A stretch of DNA of 64,000 nt, from positions 108,738,896-108,802,895 of the forward strand of contig NC_071392.1 of assembly GCF_022682495.2 (NCBI RefSeq), in the 5' to 3' direction. A program made the translations under genes and the position numbers. Source of the stretch: Desmodus rotundus. Its lineage: Eukaryota > Chordata > Mammalia > Chiroptera > Phyllostomidae. Positions 1 to 11,454 of the stretch are shown piece by piece (within the stretch, counting starts at the first letter, position 1; every line of letters begins with the position of its first letter). The notes beneath the pieces are model-generated. The model was not told the origin of the DNA and did no database searches. It was given only the letters and a program-made list of their open reading frames with translations.

Positions 1-1100
1 TCCATAAGTGGGCACAAATGCAAGAAAAAATTATCTTAATTCCTGTTGACTCTCTGCAGCAATACCAAAGGAAAATAAACTCTGAATTTAAAATTTTTTC
101 AAACAAAACTTATGGTTCTAATAAAATATTCCTTTAAAGTTGACTTTTTTTTTATATATCAAGAACTGAACAAACCACTTATTTCTCTTCGTTTCTTAAG
201 AAAGAAGGAATGAAGGATTATTACATCACACTTTCCCCAAAGTTCAGGAAATCCAGTTCCAGAGGCTCTGTCTTTTAACTTATAATTGAGAAACATGGAC
301 AGTTCCGTCTGTTCTTCCTGAACTTCCCCTTGCATCTGTGTATTACACATCCCCTCTGTAACCACCACTTCAACACACACATCTGAAGAAGGCATCTCCT
401 GGTTAAGTACATTTGGAAAGAACAAGCTGACATTTTATAAATCTTCATGAGATTATCAGTGGCCACAACTAATGCAGAAAATATGAAATAATTGCCTCAT
501 ATCAAAAGAACGTGTAGCCAAATCTTTGGGGAGACATGATAGATGTTTTCACATAAAAAGAGGCTGACTGGTCAATTTTGCTCTATCAGAGGCCAAAACG
601 GGCCTGATGAGAAGAGGAGACTCAGTACTTAAATACGTTTTATCCTCTGTTTCAAGCCTCTGTCTCCTCTATTAGTCTCCCATATTTTCTAGGATAGGAA
701 AAGAGCCTCGTCCCTCCTTGGATCCTGGTACTGTGCTATCCAAAGTACACAGTACGTCACGTGCTCATTGGATAGATGAATCGATGACTGATTGAATGCA
801 ATTCGTAGCACAGATTTTTCAATAGCAGGAGAAACTCTCTTGTGAAGAAAGGGCTGATCACATGCAAGGAAAGTTTGAGAAGTGCAGGGAGAAGATTTCT
901 TATATTAGATGGACTCCAAGGCTCCCCCCATCTTTAGAAATCTGGAATTCTAAGTCCTCCTTCTAGATTGCTTGGGAGGAGATTCCCAGTCCTGTGCCAG
1001 GATTTTGTTAGAGATCCTTCTTCCTCACTCACCCTCCCCTCCCCGTTGCTATCCACATAGACATTCCACTAGTTCTTACTAAGACTACTGTAGAAACAGT
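1..1100. other. Unassigned unique sequence
   Basis: I see no gene, strong repeat signature or RNA gene here. The sequence is AT-rich with scattered homopolymer T runs, for example near 147-155. Short open frames on the minus strand at 159-466 overlap one another and have no recognisable domain, so they are treated as chance. Confidence 0.6.
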
Positions 1101-1209
1101 CTTTGGACTTGAACCCTTTCTCAAAGCTGCAAGTCTCCAATCTATGTATGTCTTTCGAGCTGATTTTATGTTGTTTCTTTTTACTTCTGAGCTTTTATTC
1201 TGCTCCAAG

Positions 1210-1393
1210 CACTGTGGATAGCAATGGATATATGTATGCTAAGGAGCTATTGAACTGCCTGGGAGACAGAAATTGCCTGGCCCGGGCTCTCAGAGAAGGC
1301 TTCCTTGAAGAAGCAATGTCTGAGGTCAACAACACTAAAGTAGATGAAGAAAGTATCCAGGAAAAGGCATTCCAGTGTGAAAGAAAATCATGA
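1210..1393 (+). other. Weak candidate coding exon or pseudo-exon, unidentified
   Basis: An open segment runs to a TGA at 1391-1393. It is preceded by a pyrimidine-rich stretch and an AG at 1208-1209 that could serve as a splice acceptor. The frame that continues from it reads VDSNGYMYAKELLNCLGDR and then a hydrophilic, acidic, helix-like tail ending in CERKS. The codons look more protein-like than the other open frames in the window. The VDSNGY segment faintly resembles part of an EF-hand loop, but too little is present to claim that domain. A GTGAAAG at 1377-1383 could act as a weak donor, which would make an exon of 1210-1376. I do not recognise the protein, and no partner exon is visible nearby. 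It may equally be a pseudogene fragment or chance. Confidence 0.2.
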
Positions 1394-1984
1394 ACAAAAT
1401 TATTACATTGAGATAACATAACAGAATGAGAGATATAAAAAGCTGTGGATGGAGAGGGGGATACAGGGAGAGAATTGTGTAATGGGAAGCAGAGAGCAGA
1501 AACCATGGTGGGAAGTCCATATAAGTCATGTTAAGGCCTTTGAACTTTATAACAGCAGTCCAGCCCAAATGGATTACCTGAGGACCCAGACTCACCATTT
1601 AGTCCTCAGGCCAATGCCATTTTCCAGGCTATTCCCTTTGCCAGGCATAGTCTTCTTCTAGTTTCTATCTCTTTAACATGTTCTCACCCTTCAGAAATAG
1701 CCCCTAATTCTTTCCTACGCCTTTGGTCATTCCTTTGAACGGGCACATGTCTCTCCATAGGCATTTGTACCCTCTCAGACCACACTTGTATTCTGCCTCG
1801 TATCTGTGCTCATTGAACTTGGACATTCCACCCTGGGCACTGTCAGATTCAGGACAGCAGAAACCATCACCTACTCCCTTTCCTGCTCCATTCAACTCTG
1901 TAAACATTCGGTGACGAGCTGTGCACACTGTCCTGCTCAAAACAGAGCATTAGTCAGGAGAAGCATGTCAGCTTTTCTGGGCTA

Positions 1985-2170
1985 GAGTTGGGACACTATC
2001 ACTCGCTCAGTGTAGAATTTTGGGCAAGTTGCCTTGTCTCTTCCAATGTCATTTTCTTCACCTGCGAAATGATGATAGTGGCAATATCTATCATACAGGA
2101 TTTCCACGAGTATTAAAAATAATAGTTGCACTTAACCAAATGCTCAGACATGTTAGTAGTTATTATAAAA
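1985..2170 (+). repeat. MIR SINE, diverged
   Basis: The order of segments matches the MIR consensus: a 'ttgggcaagttgcc' core, a 'tcattttcttcacctgcgaa' segment, a 'gatgatagtggcaat' segment and a tail ending near 'ttagtagttattat'. It is old and eroded, and the ends are approximate. Confidence 0.7.
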
Positions 2171-2344
2171 TCCTGAGGCAAGATTAGAGAGACTAAATTG
2201 TTAAGCCTGATTCACACTAATTTTTTTTCCTGCTAAGGTAAAATCTTGAGAGGATTTTGTATATCTTATATCTCACGCTAGTGTATTAGTCCTTAGCTAT
2301 ATTATATTAAGGAACCTTGGGAAAGAAACAAAGAAATAAAGAAT

Positions 2345-2650
2345 TACCATAATTTTTTGAGATATAATTAACAGGTAACATTGTATCATTTTTAGATGTA
2401 CAACATAATTGGTCTATATTTGTACATATTGCAAAATGATCACCACACTAACAGCTGTCACCAGTTAAAAGTTTTTTTCTTGTGATGAGAACTTTTAGGA
2501 TCTACTTTCTTAGCAACGTGCAAGTATGTAACCCACTATTATTAACTATAGTCACCTACTGCCCTGTGACTTATTTACTTTATGACTGGAAGTTTGTACC
2601 TTTTGATGATCTCACTTATAGGTGGAATCTTAAAAGCAACAGCCTCGTAG
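2345..2650 (-). repeat. L1M-type LINE, 3' end, minus strand
   Basis: The plus strand reads as the reverse of an old mammalian L1 3' end. Landmarks in order are 'gagatataattaacaggtaa', 'tgtacaacataattgg', 'attgcaaaatgatcaccaca', 'cttgtgatgagaactttta', 'attattaactatagtcacc' and 'ctggaagtttgtacctttt', followed by the L1 phrase that precedes it on the opposite strand. No coding capacity remains. Open frames on both strands here are chance. Confidence 0.8.
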
Positions 2651-2934
2651 ATACAGAGACCATACATTTTTGGTTTTTGTGTTCTCACAGGGACATACAT
2701 ATATGCAAAAGTTGCACTGAAGGAACAAGCTGTATGGAATTTGGAAGCACTAATGCTTGAGGAATGGTTTGGAAGTTGTTCCTCCCTGAGGCCGTTCTGC
2801 GTCTTGCTCTGTAATCCCATCACCATCTGACAGTGGGCCTCCCTCAGGGCCTGTTTTGCCCCCAGTTAGATCGAGGCCCATCCCGTCTTTTTCTTTGTGC
2901 TTGTAACTAGGTGTGTAAGTTGCACAGTGACTGT

Positions 2935-3060
2935 GTAATTTATTGTCCAAACCAGGACACTTTGGGGAAGGAAAGCGTGCTCTGTTGAACGTAACACTGA
3001 GACCACAGATATAAACTGGACAGTCACTGGCAACTCAAGCTGCGTGGTCATCCAAGTGAG
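2935..3060 (-). repeat. Possible short nonautonomous DNA transposon relic
   Basis: The block contains 'ttgtccaaaccaggacactt', 'aaactggacagtcactggca' and 'gtggtcatcc'. This resembles a common mammalian DNA transposon relic whose ends read 'gggtgaccata'. I cannot name the subfamily with confidence, and terminal repeats are not clearly preserved. Confidence 0.35.
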
Positions 3061-3979
3061 AACCAGCAATCTTGCTGATTTGGGTCACGCAGCACGCAGC
3101 ATCTCTCAACTTCCTTCAGCTCTCCGCCAAAGAAGAGTACAGGCTATCACAGGCTCTTTCTGATCCAATTTGTTTTTAATTGTATCAGACCATTTTCAAC
3201 TCAGTGTTGCACACAGGCTTCCTGGAAGGCCATGTCAATATATTGTGAAACATCTGGATCTTTGGGTATTAGGATGTTGGAACATAATGAGCACTTTTCA
3301 TCCCAAATCTTTAGAGTCATGTAGATAAACTGATTGGTTTCGACTCAGGGAACTTAACTGCCAGCATCAATTAGCCAGGCTCCTTTAATATATTCCTTTT
3401 CTAACATAGTAGGCAACTTCAATAAATTATTATTTATAGAGTACTTATTAAAATGCTATGGGGAAATCATTCCTGGAAACCTCTCACTATATAACTGTAA
3501 ATGATCAGGCCCTTGCTTGCTGATTGAGTGTTTGAGGATGGAAGTCAGATCACAGGATCACAGAGAGTCATGTCAGAAGGAAACCTCAGAAGGCACCCAC
3601 GCCAACACCACTTTCGATCCCTGAACCCTGCTACAACACCACGGCCACCCAGGTCCCCAGGATGTATTTGATTTACCTGTGATGGAGGGACTCATTTCTG
3701 CCCACAGGACCCTCTTCCTTTGCTGGATGGCTTTGCCAGATGAAAACTGGTTCCTGGTTACAGGTGGAAATCTGTTTCCCAAGCATCCATGCGTTGAGCC
3801 CCATTCTCTGATATGAGCTCCTTTCCTGACAAAAGTAATCCCTTTTCATGCCTGTCTGCTCTCGCCTCATGTCAGGGAGTGAAGACCTGCATTGTCCAAG
3901 CAGTGAGAAACAAGCACAGCCCATGAAGTGACAGACAGCACAGCCAAGTGGTTTATCCCAGGGACAAGAGCCAACGTGC

Positions 3980-4160
3980 TTCAGTTTGAATTCTCACTTC
4001 ACCCGTAATAAGGCAAGGCATTTCCCTGCAGGGTCTTACTTTTTCCATCTCTACAATGGGGAATGTTAGTAGAGATCTACTTCAGGCATTCTTGAAAGAT
4101 TATAGGAGGCAGTGTATGTAAAGAGCTTGGGGTAGTGTCTCCTGGCACCTGATAAACCCT
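3980..4160 (+). repeat. MIR SINE, diverged
   Basis: The run 'gaattctcacttcaccc' followed by 'ttttccatctctacaatgg' and then 'gtaaagagcttggggtagtg' follows the MIR order of core, cytosine-rich strand and tail. Divergence is high. Confidence 0.6.
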
Positions 4161-4544
4161 GCGTGCCTGTCTGTCAGCACATAGAATCCCAGCAGAGAGA
4201 GTCTGCAAATCATCCTGCAGCTGTCAGATCAGTGCTCAGTGGGTCAAACATTAGTATTGGGCACACTTGACCTTAGATGCGGCCTCCTCAAAACACCCCA
4301 TCAGGCATTCCTAGTTCTTTGGATTGAATGCTGAATTCCTTTTTGGAAGAAATAAATCCCAGTAATTAAGAACCAGGGTCTAGGGAATCATAGTCAATAC
4401 TAGATATACATTGATTAGATGGATTTTTTTAAACAGCAATGAAAGCAGAATTTTTGAGGGTTAAGAGAAGGATATTTTCTGAAAGGCCCTCAAAACTTTT
4501 AATGGGCAGGTAGATTAAGAACAATCTATATGAAGTAGGACTTT

Positions 4545-4720
4545 ATGGGTCAGAATCTGGTCTCTTTCAGTTACCGGCTGCACACATTTGGGAAAGTTTC
4601 TTAATCTCTTCAGGTCCCATTTTCCACATCTATAAAATAGAGAAGAAATTTTTAAAAGTTCCTTCCTCATTAAGCTGCAATGATGTTTAAGTGAAAAAGC
4701 ACATGTGGAGAGAGCAGAGT
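4545..4720 (+). repeat. MIR SINE, diverged
   Basis: The segments 'cagaatctggtctc', 'gggaaagtttcttaatctct' and 'ccacatctataaaatagag' match the MIR core and its downstream half in order. A tail-like 'gtgaaaaagcacatgtgg' follows. Confidence 0.65.
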
Positions 4721-5087
4721 ACTCATTAGGTATTGGTTCTAGATATCTCCGTTTAGCAAGTATCTTCTAATCTTACCCAGGTTTCAGAGTCCTGAGCATT
4801 GTCTCGGCCATGGTGCAACCTAAGGTTCCAGACAGTGGGATCAGTCAAGAAACCATTTCCTAACCTGGATGCACTTCGGGTTGATGGTGGCCCCGTTTGC
4901 TTTTCTGATGATTAAGACTGACTTGCATTTACAGAGCAGTGGAGCAGACAGGAGTCCCCAGTGGCAGAGCAAATAGGAGAGATGACAGCATACTGATTAG
5001 CCTGGGCTATGGCTTATGCCGGCATTGGAATTATCAGACAGTATCAGTCACTTAAGGATCTGTTCCAAGACTGGTGGAAGCGCTCTA

Positions 5088-5235
5088 CCAGCAGCCTTGC
5101 ATGGGAACCATCTGTGAACTTGTTAGAACTACAAAATCACTGGTCTTACCTTAGACCCACCGAATTAGTGAATAGTAACAAAATCCCCAGATCATGTGTG
5201 TGCACATTAAGATTGGGAAGCATTGCTCTTCATGA
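5088..5235 (+). repeat. MER5A-like hAT-Charlie relic
   Basis: The phrases 'gaacttgttagaactacaaa', 'ccttagacccaccgaattag' and 'gattgggaagcattgctc' follow the MER5A order. Terminal repeats are degraded, so no target duplication was assigned. Confidence 0.55.
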
Positions 5236-6025
5236 ATATTAAAAGGAGTCTATACCCAGGTTCATGAAAATTTGTAGGAACAACCTTCTGTTTGCCACCC
5301 ACCCAGCTGGGTTAATGCCTACATAAGGTTCGTACCCTTGAATCAAGGCCCTCAAAATTATCGGTTTCTCTCCATCTCTATACAATCCTGTACATCTGGT
5401 TTAGCCTATGTACCAATAAATGTCTTCTTTGAGTCGTTTTCTGGTTTGGAGTTTCTACCTGGTTCTTGGCCTTTGTTGAGAAATATCACCTGATATTTGG
5501 CTTAACAGGGGCCCAAGATCATTCTCTATTCAATTCACAGAAGCTATTCCATTTTCTCTCACTGGCTAATAACCCCTCCCAGGAGGGGTTATTAATAACC
5601 CAGGAGGATTTTCTCCTCCAGGGACCTGCTATCTTTAGGGAGTTAGGGAGCTTTGGAGCCTGAATTCAAATAGAAACAAAGAGAAGCCTGCCCTTGGGTA
5701 ATATGTGCTGAAGGCTTTCACTGAATAAAAATCCCCATAGCAAAGTTAAAGAAGAGTTTGCCCCAATTTATCATTCAGCTTTACCTTGTCATCGATACAG
5801 GATGGAATCCTTGATTTCACTGGGTTTCAGACAGCTGGGGAGAAGTGGAGGAAGTTCAGTGAATTAAAACCTGGGGTGCAAGAGGCTGTTATGTCTACAC
5901 ACACAGTCACAGACACACATGTGCACACACATATTGAGCATTTAAGATTAAGCTGGACAGCGTAGATCCAAAGGAGGACAAAAACAGGTTATGTCTTCCC
6001 CTCTCCTCCCTGGCCCTTGTGGGAA
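5236..6025. other. Unassigned sequence with CA-rich patch
   Basis: No gene is visible. An imperfect CA-rich tract lies at about 5897-5935. An AATAAA at 5415-5420 is followed by 'tgtcttctttgagtc', which resembles the polyadenylation region of some LTRs. There is no matching upstream LTR sequence that I can recognise, so no LTR is called. Confidence 0.5.
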
Positions 6026-6029
6026 GCTT

Positions 6030-6470
6030 ACATCTTAAAGGGAGACAAATATGAATCAAATAACCACAAAATATATGTTATAACAGTGGTAAATGTTCAT
6101 GAACAAGAGGTGTAAGTGCCATGAGAACATTAAAAAAAAGGAGATGGATCTTTCTGGAAGGTTTCTCTGAAGAACAACAAAACTAAGGGATGGGTAGGGT
6201 TAACCAGACCCAGGTGGGGATGACAAGAGAGGGGTGGCCCAGCTGCTGCTAAAGTCCTGTGACCGGGGGAATTAATACCCTTGGAGGAACTGAAACAAGC
6301 TGGAGTGAGTGGAGCCCGGAGAAGGGAGGAGGGGAAGGAGGAATGACAAGCTGAGGCTGGAGCGATGGTGGGAGTACTTTGGTCTTCATTCTAACAGCAC
6401 TTGGAAGCAATGAAAGGCTTCTTGCAGGTGGCACAGGGACACATTTGTGCTCCTAAAAGAGCCGTCTTTC
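6030..6470 (-). repeat. L2 LINE fragment, minus strand (probable)
   Basis: The region reads like the reverse of the L2 3' half. 'gggagacaaatatgaatcaa' is followed by 'ggaaggtttctctgaag', then an aggaggaatgac-like purine stretch, then 'gcacttggaagcaatgaaag' with the 'gagccattgaagg' type of L2 phrase. It is strongly diverged. Confidence 0.5.
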
Positions 6471-6491
6471 TGCCAACGTGGAGAACAGATT

Positions 6492-6516
6492 GGGGGGCGG
6501 GGGGTGGGGAGTTGGG
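6492..6516 (+). other. G-quadruplex-prone guanine tract
   Basis: Four guanine runs lie close together: six G, six G after one C, four G after one T, then three G after a short 'agtt' spacer. This satisfies the usual four-run G-quadruplex pattern on the plus strand. No promoter or gene start is recognisable beside it, so any role is unknown. Confidence 0.55.
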
Positions 6517-6904
6517 AAGAGAGGATGTGAGAAGCAGACCAGGCAGGATTGCACTGTGTTCTCCAAGGTAGGGAACATTGTTGGGCAGGGGAGGGGAGTG
6601 CAGAGGGGAAATGGGCTATTCCAAGAGATAGTGAAGTGGTAAAAACGAAAGGACTCATTGCCGCCCAGCAGACAGGATCGAGGAAAGGAAGGTTCTGTCA
6701 AGGATGACATAGTTTGCAGAACTCCCTGGATGCTGCTCCCTGGACTGAAGCAGGGAGCACTGCACAAATAGCAGATTGGGAGGTGGGGTGTGATCTCGAG
6801 GTACATTTTGAACGTTTTGAGTTAGAAGCCTTCCCTGATGATGAGAGTACTAGGCTGGAGGAATATATTTTGCAATAATTATTTGAAAAGTAGAAATAAC
6901 AAAT

Positions 6905-7075
6905 GTTATCATTTATTGAATATTTACTTTGTGCCAACACTAGTTATGTATTATCTAATTTAACCCATAAAAGACTCTGAAAGTCTGATCATCCCCATGT
7001 TACAGATGAGGAAAAGGAGGCCCACAGCCAGCAAGTGGCCCAAGCTCCAAACCACTGTGTCACACTGCCCCCTGC
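6905..7075 (-). repeat. MIR SINE, minus strand
   Basis: This is a clear MIR in reverse orientation: 'atttattgaatatttacttt', 'gtgccaacactagtta', 'taatttaaccca', 'ccccatgttacagatgagga', 'ggcccacagccagcaagtgg'. Confidence 0.85.
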
Positions 7076-7079
7076 TGAG

Positions 7080-8970
7080 CACCTACTAAGTGCAAGGCTC
7101 TTGGAAAGAAGTGTTTAAGGCTTTCCAAGGAGCTTGCAAGGTAAGTTCATGGATTTTTGTGTCTCCCACAGCAAAGCAAAGGTGGAGAAGCCACAAGGTG
7201 GGAATTTCTACTATTTGTCAGTTATACTTCCACTCGTCTGCAGGCTGCACCCAGCTCGTATTCACACACAAAAGTGCATGGCACACCTACCTGTGCACGA
7301 CTTTCTCAAGTTTTCCTTCTAAACTTTTTCAACTAGGACATTCTTTTTTCTCTGTTGTTCCCCGGTTTTAGGTTGCTCACGGGCAGGTAGGTTAAAAGAA
7401 GAGGTTCATTGTGCATCCACCAGGCACCCCACTCCATCAGCCTTCAATTTCAAGGTCTCAGACACACGGGAGGGGAGGGGAGCATGGCACCGCTGCCCTT
7501 TTGAGGGGTAGACTAAGCTTCTCATGTGCTGTAAGCATCTCCCTCTATTACCTTTCTGGGCACATCTCTGGTGACTGCAGAGGGACACTCCAGAAACTAG
7601 CTATGAAGTGGGGACAGACTTAGCACAGCAGCTAATGAAACAAGAATATTTATACAAAATGATCCCTTCGAGCAGGTTCTACTTTTTCCAAGACACTGAA
7701 CATAAACACAGAAGAATTTCACTGCTCCCGTTACCCAGAAGGGCTTGAAATTTGAAATGGGAAAAATTTTCCATAGTTCACATGGAATGGAACATACACA
7801 TCAGAACTGAAAATGAATAATTCTCATACCCTCATTTCTTATTATTTTTGTGCCTCCTTTTATTTTTCTGTGTGTGTACAGAAAAATAAATACAGTTTCA
7901 AGGATCCACTTTGGATTTAACTAAAATTCAAATGTATTCATTGTCAAGTGTGTTTCTGCTGTTTGAAATAATGTTAATCTCTTAATTAAAAGACAGTATG
8001 AGACCAGTGTGAGTACTGATGGCAGCGAAGGTTATCACGAAGTGAGGAGTCGCGAACAACTGAGAATGTTGCTGTGTCTCACTCCTTTAGATACTATAAA
8101 ACTTTTCCTCCTTGTACACAGTTACGCTTTTCACATGTTATAATAGTTCTTAAACTTGTGTCTCACAACATAAAAGAAATGGTATTTGGATTATCCACTG
8201 CTAGACAATTCAGAGCAATGCTGTTTTTGAGCAGATAATCAACACGGTCCTCAAAAGACGCCGAGAGGACTGGCCCTCAGCAAACAACTGAGAATATATA
8301 GGCCCAGCCCCAAAGAGGAGCGTATCATATGAACAGAGTTTTCCAGAAATATTATGATGATTTATTTTCACTCAAAGAGTAAAATACATTCATTATAAAT
8401 CATCTGTCAGGGGTTAATAGAAAATTGTCCTGTTGGAAGGAAGGGGTGTGGGGAGGTATCTGTGAGCTGCTTTTCCCCACAGTTGCCTTGATGGCATCCC
8501 AAAGCAGAGTTCAGTATAACTCGTGCAACAAAAAATCCTACAGTTGCCCACACGTAGGTGTGTGTACAAGGATGGTAATTCTATCCAACCCAGACTCAAA
8601 GCAGTTCTAAGAGGTTCTGTATTTCTACTTGAGGCATTTCCTTTACCTGTGCCCTGGGCATCATTCATTTCTGTTTTTTTCAATAACTTGGACCTGTCTG
8701 TACTGTGGATCCTCTGGAATATCATCTGCTCAACTCTCTCCATTTTAAGGAAAAAAGCGTTTTTTATTTTACTCCTCCCTTAACTCTTTTGCTGTGTGCC
8801 CTCTTTAAATAGCAACCTTGTCTACACAACTGTGTTCATTTTCTAAAATTGTACTAACTTCTCCAAACATGCCTAATTTGGCTTTCACTCCTCTCACTCC
8901 AGGAAATAGTCTCTTTTCAATACCACGAGAGGCTACCATGTCACTAAATAAAATGGACACTTCCAGTCTA
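7080..8970. other. Unassigned unique sequence
   Basis: No gene or confidently named repeat is visible. The block 8000-8340 is relatively complex, with several CpG-containing words, and could be a very old repeat or conserved unique DNA. Open frames at 7090-7371 and 8414-8783 overlap on opposite strands without domain signatures. Confidence 0.5.
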
Positions 8971-8976
8971 TTTTTT

Positions 8977-9016
8977 CATTCATTCATTCATTCACTCATT
9001 CATTCATTCATTCATT
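8977..9016. repeat. (CATT)n microsatellite
   Basis: The tract is a near-perfect array of CATT units with one C substitution (CACT) near the middle. It abuts the reversed 3' end of an L2 element, whose consensus tail is itself made of GAATGAATG-type units, so it probably arose by expansion of that tail. Confidence 0.95.
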
Positions 9017-9180
9017 AACGTGTTTATTGAATGCCTGCTATGTACCCAAGTTCTGTTCTAGGTACTGGGGATACAGCGGTGAACAAAACTGACAGGAGCC
9101 CCTGTTTGTTAGGAGTTTTCCATTCCAGGGAAGAGTCACAGGTAATAAATTTCAAAAGTGAAGTCCTATATTCTATCTCA
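9017..9180 (-). repeat. L2 LINE 3' end, minus strand
   Basis: The order 'tttattgaatgcctgctatg', 'ctaggtactggggatacagc', 'gtgaacaaaactgaca' matches the reverse complement of the L2 3' end immediately after its tail repeat. Confidence 0.8.
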
Positions 9181-9261
9181 TTGAGGGATCACGAAACAGA
9201 GTTCAACTAACTCTGATGATGCCCTGTTTGGGATAATCTTGGCTTCTATAATCCTCCTTTT

Positions 9262-9360
9262 CCTTCTTTCTTTTTTTTCAAATTTTTATTGTTATTCAAT
9301 TACAGTTGTCTGCATTTTCTCCCCATCCCTACCTCCTTTTCTGTGTCCCTCTCTGAATGC
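9262..9360 (-). repeat. Bat-type L1 3' end fragment, minus strand (probable)
   Basis: The stretch 'tttttattgttattcaatta' followed by 'cagttgtctgcattttctcc' and 'ccatccctacctcc' matches a sequence I recall as a very frequent repeat end in bat genomes, the reverse of a chiropteran L1 3' untranslated end. This is one of the clues to the host group. The pyrimidine-rich DNA after it is less certain. Confidence 0.55.
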
Positions 9361-9929
9361 CTTTTTTGGGTGTGTGTCCTTTGTCATCTCTTTCTTCCTT
9401 TTATTCTTGGTTACTCACACTGCAGCCCCTGAGGCTTTTGCTTTAATTTGCTCTTCTTTGTATTCTTTTTTAAAAAATTTCTTTGGTCCTCATTTTTGGG
9501 TATTCTGTTTTGTTCCTAGGTAATTAAAAATGTATATTTTCCACTGTGTTAGCCACCACCAGATCCCAACGATGATAGAACTGACGAATCAAACCCAGAG
9601 AGAGGTTTGTTGCAAAGCTATAAGAGTTTGCTATAGTTACGACAAAATGCTTTTCATGGACCTCTGTGAGTTTCTAGGAATTACAGAATGTTCCAGGTGT
9701 GGAGGGAAACCAGTCAAAACCAGGCAGATTTTGATGTAAGCATCCCTGGTAAGCTGCCTGAAGAAATCTCAAGGAAAGAAACTGGATCTTCAGGAGCCCA
9801 ATAATATGTTATGACTTACTTTCTGACATAAATGTTACTTTTTATACCCTAGTTTGTACTTGAAATTCTGTTTATTTTTTCTAAAAGGAGGTCCCTCAAA
9901 TTGCATGATCTTTCTGTCTAGAATTCTCT

Positions 9930-10490
9930 TATAAGTTCTTCTCAGTGTCAAAGTCTTTTTAAATTTCCACCGATTCCATCACTAGTCCCTAATTCATACT
10001 CAAGAATTCCCTCCTTTCTACCTGGATTATTGTAATATCTGTCTAACCGGTCTTTTCAATCACAGTGAAGTTCTACTCTCTGTCAGCCAAATACACTCTT
10101 TGCAGTAGAGCCAGTGTGAATTTTTACAAACACAAATCACATCTCAGAACCCGTCAGCAGCTTTCCATTGTACTTAGAATTGAGGGCTTATATTAAATCC
10201 AATATTTTTAACACTGCACGCACATGCTACAGGATCACCATTTTTTGCTCCCATTTCCCACTCTGTGAACCAATAGGCTTTTTTCTTATTTCTTCCCTAA
10301 GAGTGCCCTCGGCTTGTCCACCAGGGTTGTGCTGCATGCTTCTTTTCACCGGTTGCACTTTTCTTACCACCGTTTACTCCTGGCTAACTCTTAAGGCCTT
10401 GGCTTACACATGTGTTACATCTAAAGCAGGATCAGGTTGCCACTGTCACAGGAAGCTGGACAAAGCCAAGGTAGAAAGACTGAAATAAAC
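9930..10490 (+). repeat. L2 LINE, 3' portion
   Basis: A long collinear match to L2 is visible: 'ctggattattgtaatatctg', 'agagccagtgtgaat', 'cacaaatcacatctcagaac', 'cagcagctttccattgta', a 'gctacaggatcacc' segment, then 'ttcttttcaccggttgcact'. It corresponds to the end of the L2 reverse transcriptase reading frame and the start of the 3' untranslated region, with no intact frame. The plus-strand open frame at 10168-10488 lies inside it and is not a gene. Confidence 0.8.
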
Positions 10491-11224
10491 TGGTGCAGAT
10501 GGCTGTGCATGTGTCACACCCCATTTCTTCTTCTTCCCAGACACGTTGCGCTGTGACTGAGTTCTCATCGGTGAAATGTGGTGGTTCAGGAATGGTCCCA
10601 TGCAATCCTCCTCTTCCCCCTGTCTTCCGGCATGGTGCTGAGGTTCTCAGGTAGGACTCTGAGGCCCTGGAGCTGGAAGGAAGACTACCTTCTAAAGAAC
10701 CACTTGACTTTTTGGCGAGCAAGGAATAAATGCCATTGGATTAAGCTTCTGACATGTGGGAGTTACTTGTGCTGCTGCTAGTAGTATTACTTAGGCTAAA
10801 ACTTTATACATCAAATTAAGAAATAAGCACCTGTATTATCTGCTTAGCACTTCTTTGAAAGGGTATTGAAGAACTACAAATCAATAGGCAGCCTAGTCAC
10901 CCATCACTCTAAATAATCTCAACTCTATTTTTTATTTTCCAAGATGTTCTCATGGGAGATTGTAAACTTAGTCCATGAGAGCTCAGTCGCTTAGAAGACT
11001 TTCTTCACCAACGCTTGGGTCAAGATGGTACTCTTGACATTTATCAAAGCTGTTTTGTCAAATAGCCATTTAAAGAAACACTTCTGCCTTGTTTTAACAC
11101 TGTTATAAGGGCACTTTCCATTGGAGTTTATTATTTCTCTCTAGGAATCAATCAATCCCCTCCTTTTTGATAGACTTTTCTTTTAAGCCTGACCATCAAG
11201 AAGCTCAAATATATTAATCATAGC

Positions 11225-11239
11225 AACATCATTACTCTT
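11225..11239 (+). repeat. Left target-site duplication of Ves-like SINE
   Basis: This 15-bp flank, 'aacatcattactctt', matches 'aactacattactctt' at 11440-11454 at 13 of 15 positions. The last ten bases are identical. It marks the left edge of the SINE insertion. Confidence 0.8.
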
Positions 11240-11439
11240 TTTAAAAATTACTTATGAATTGATTTTAGAAAAAGAGAGGAAGACAGAAAGAGAGAGAGAG
11301 AGAGAGAAACATCAATTTGTTGTTCCACTTATTTCTGCATTCATTGGTTGATTCTTATACATGCCCTGACTGGGGATCAAACCCGCTACCTTGGCCTATT
11401 GGGATGACTCAAATGAACTGAGCTATCCAGCATGGGCAC
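11240..11439 (-). mobile_element. Ves-type bat SINE, minus strand
   Basis: On the minus strand the element begins with a tRNA-like head: 'tagctcagttcatttgag' is an A-box region and 'gggtttgatcccc' a B box. It continues through 'cagggcatgtataagaatc', a body with 'aaattgatgtttctc', an expanded CT tract (the GA run at 11288-11308 on the plus strand) and an A-rich tail next to the left flank. This order is that of the Ves family of tRNA-derived SINEs in bats, mobilised by L1. Flanking duplications at 11225-11239 and 11440-11454 confirm retroposition. Internal promoter boxes are diverged, so activity is unlikely. Confidence 0.88.
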
Positions 11440-11454
11440 AACTACATTACTCTT
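11440..11454 (+). repeat. Right target-site duplication of Ves-like SINE
   Basis: This is the partner of 11225-11239, with two mismatches in 15 bases, so the insertion is moderately old. Confidence 0.8.

Noticed and set aside
8977..9016. Regular CATT array considered as a CRISPR-like repeat
   Set aside because: It is a microsatellite with 4-bp units and no spacers, next to an L2 tail in a eukaryotic genome.
11380..11439. tRNA-like A and B boxes considered as a tRNA gene
   Set aside because: The boxes belong to the head of a Ves SINE with flanking duplications. No cloverleaf with an intact acceptor and anticodon stem is present.
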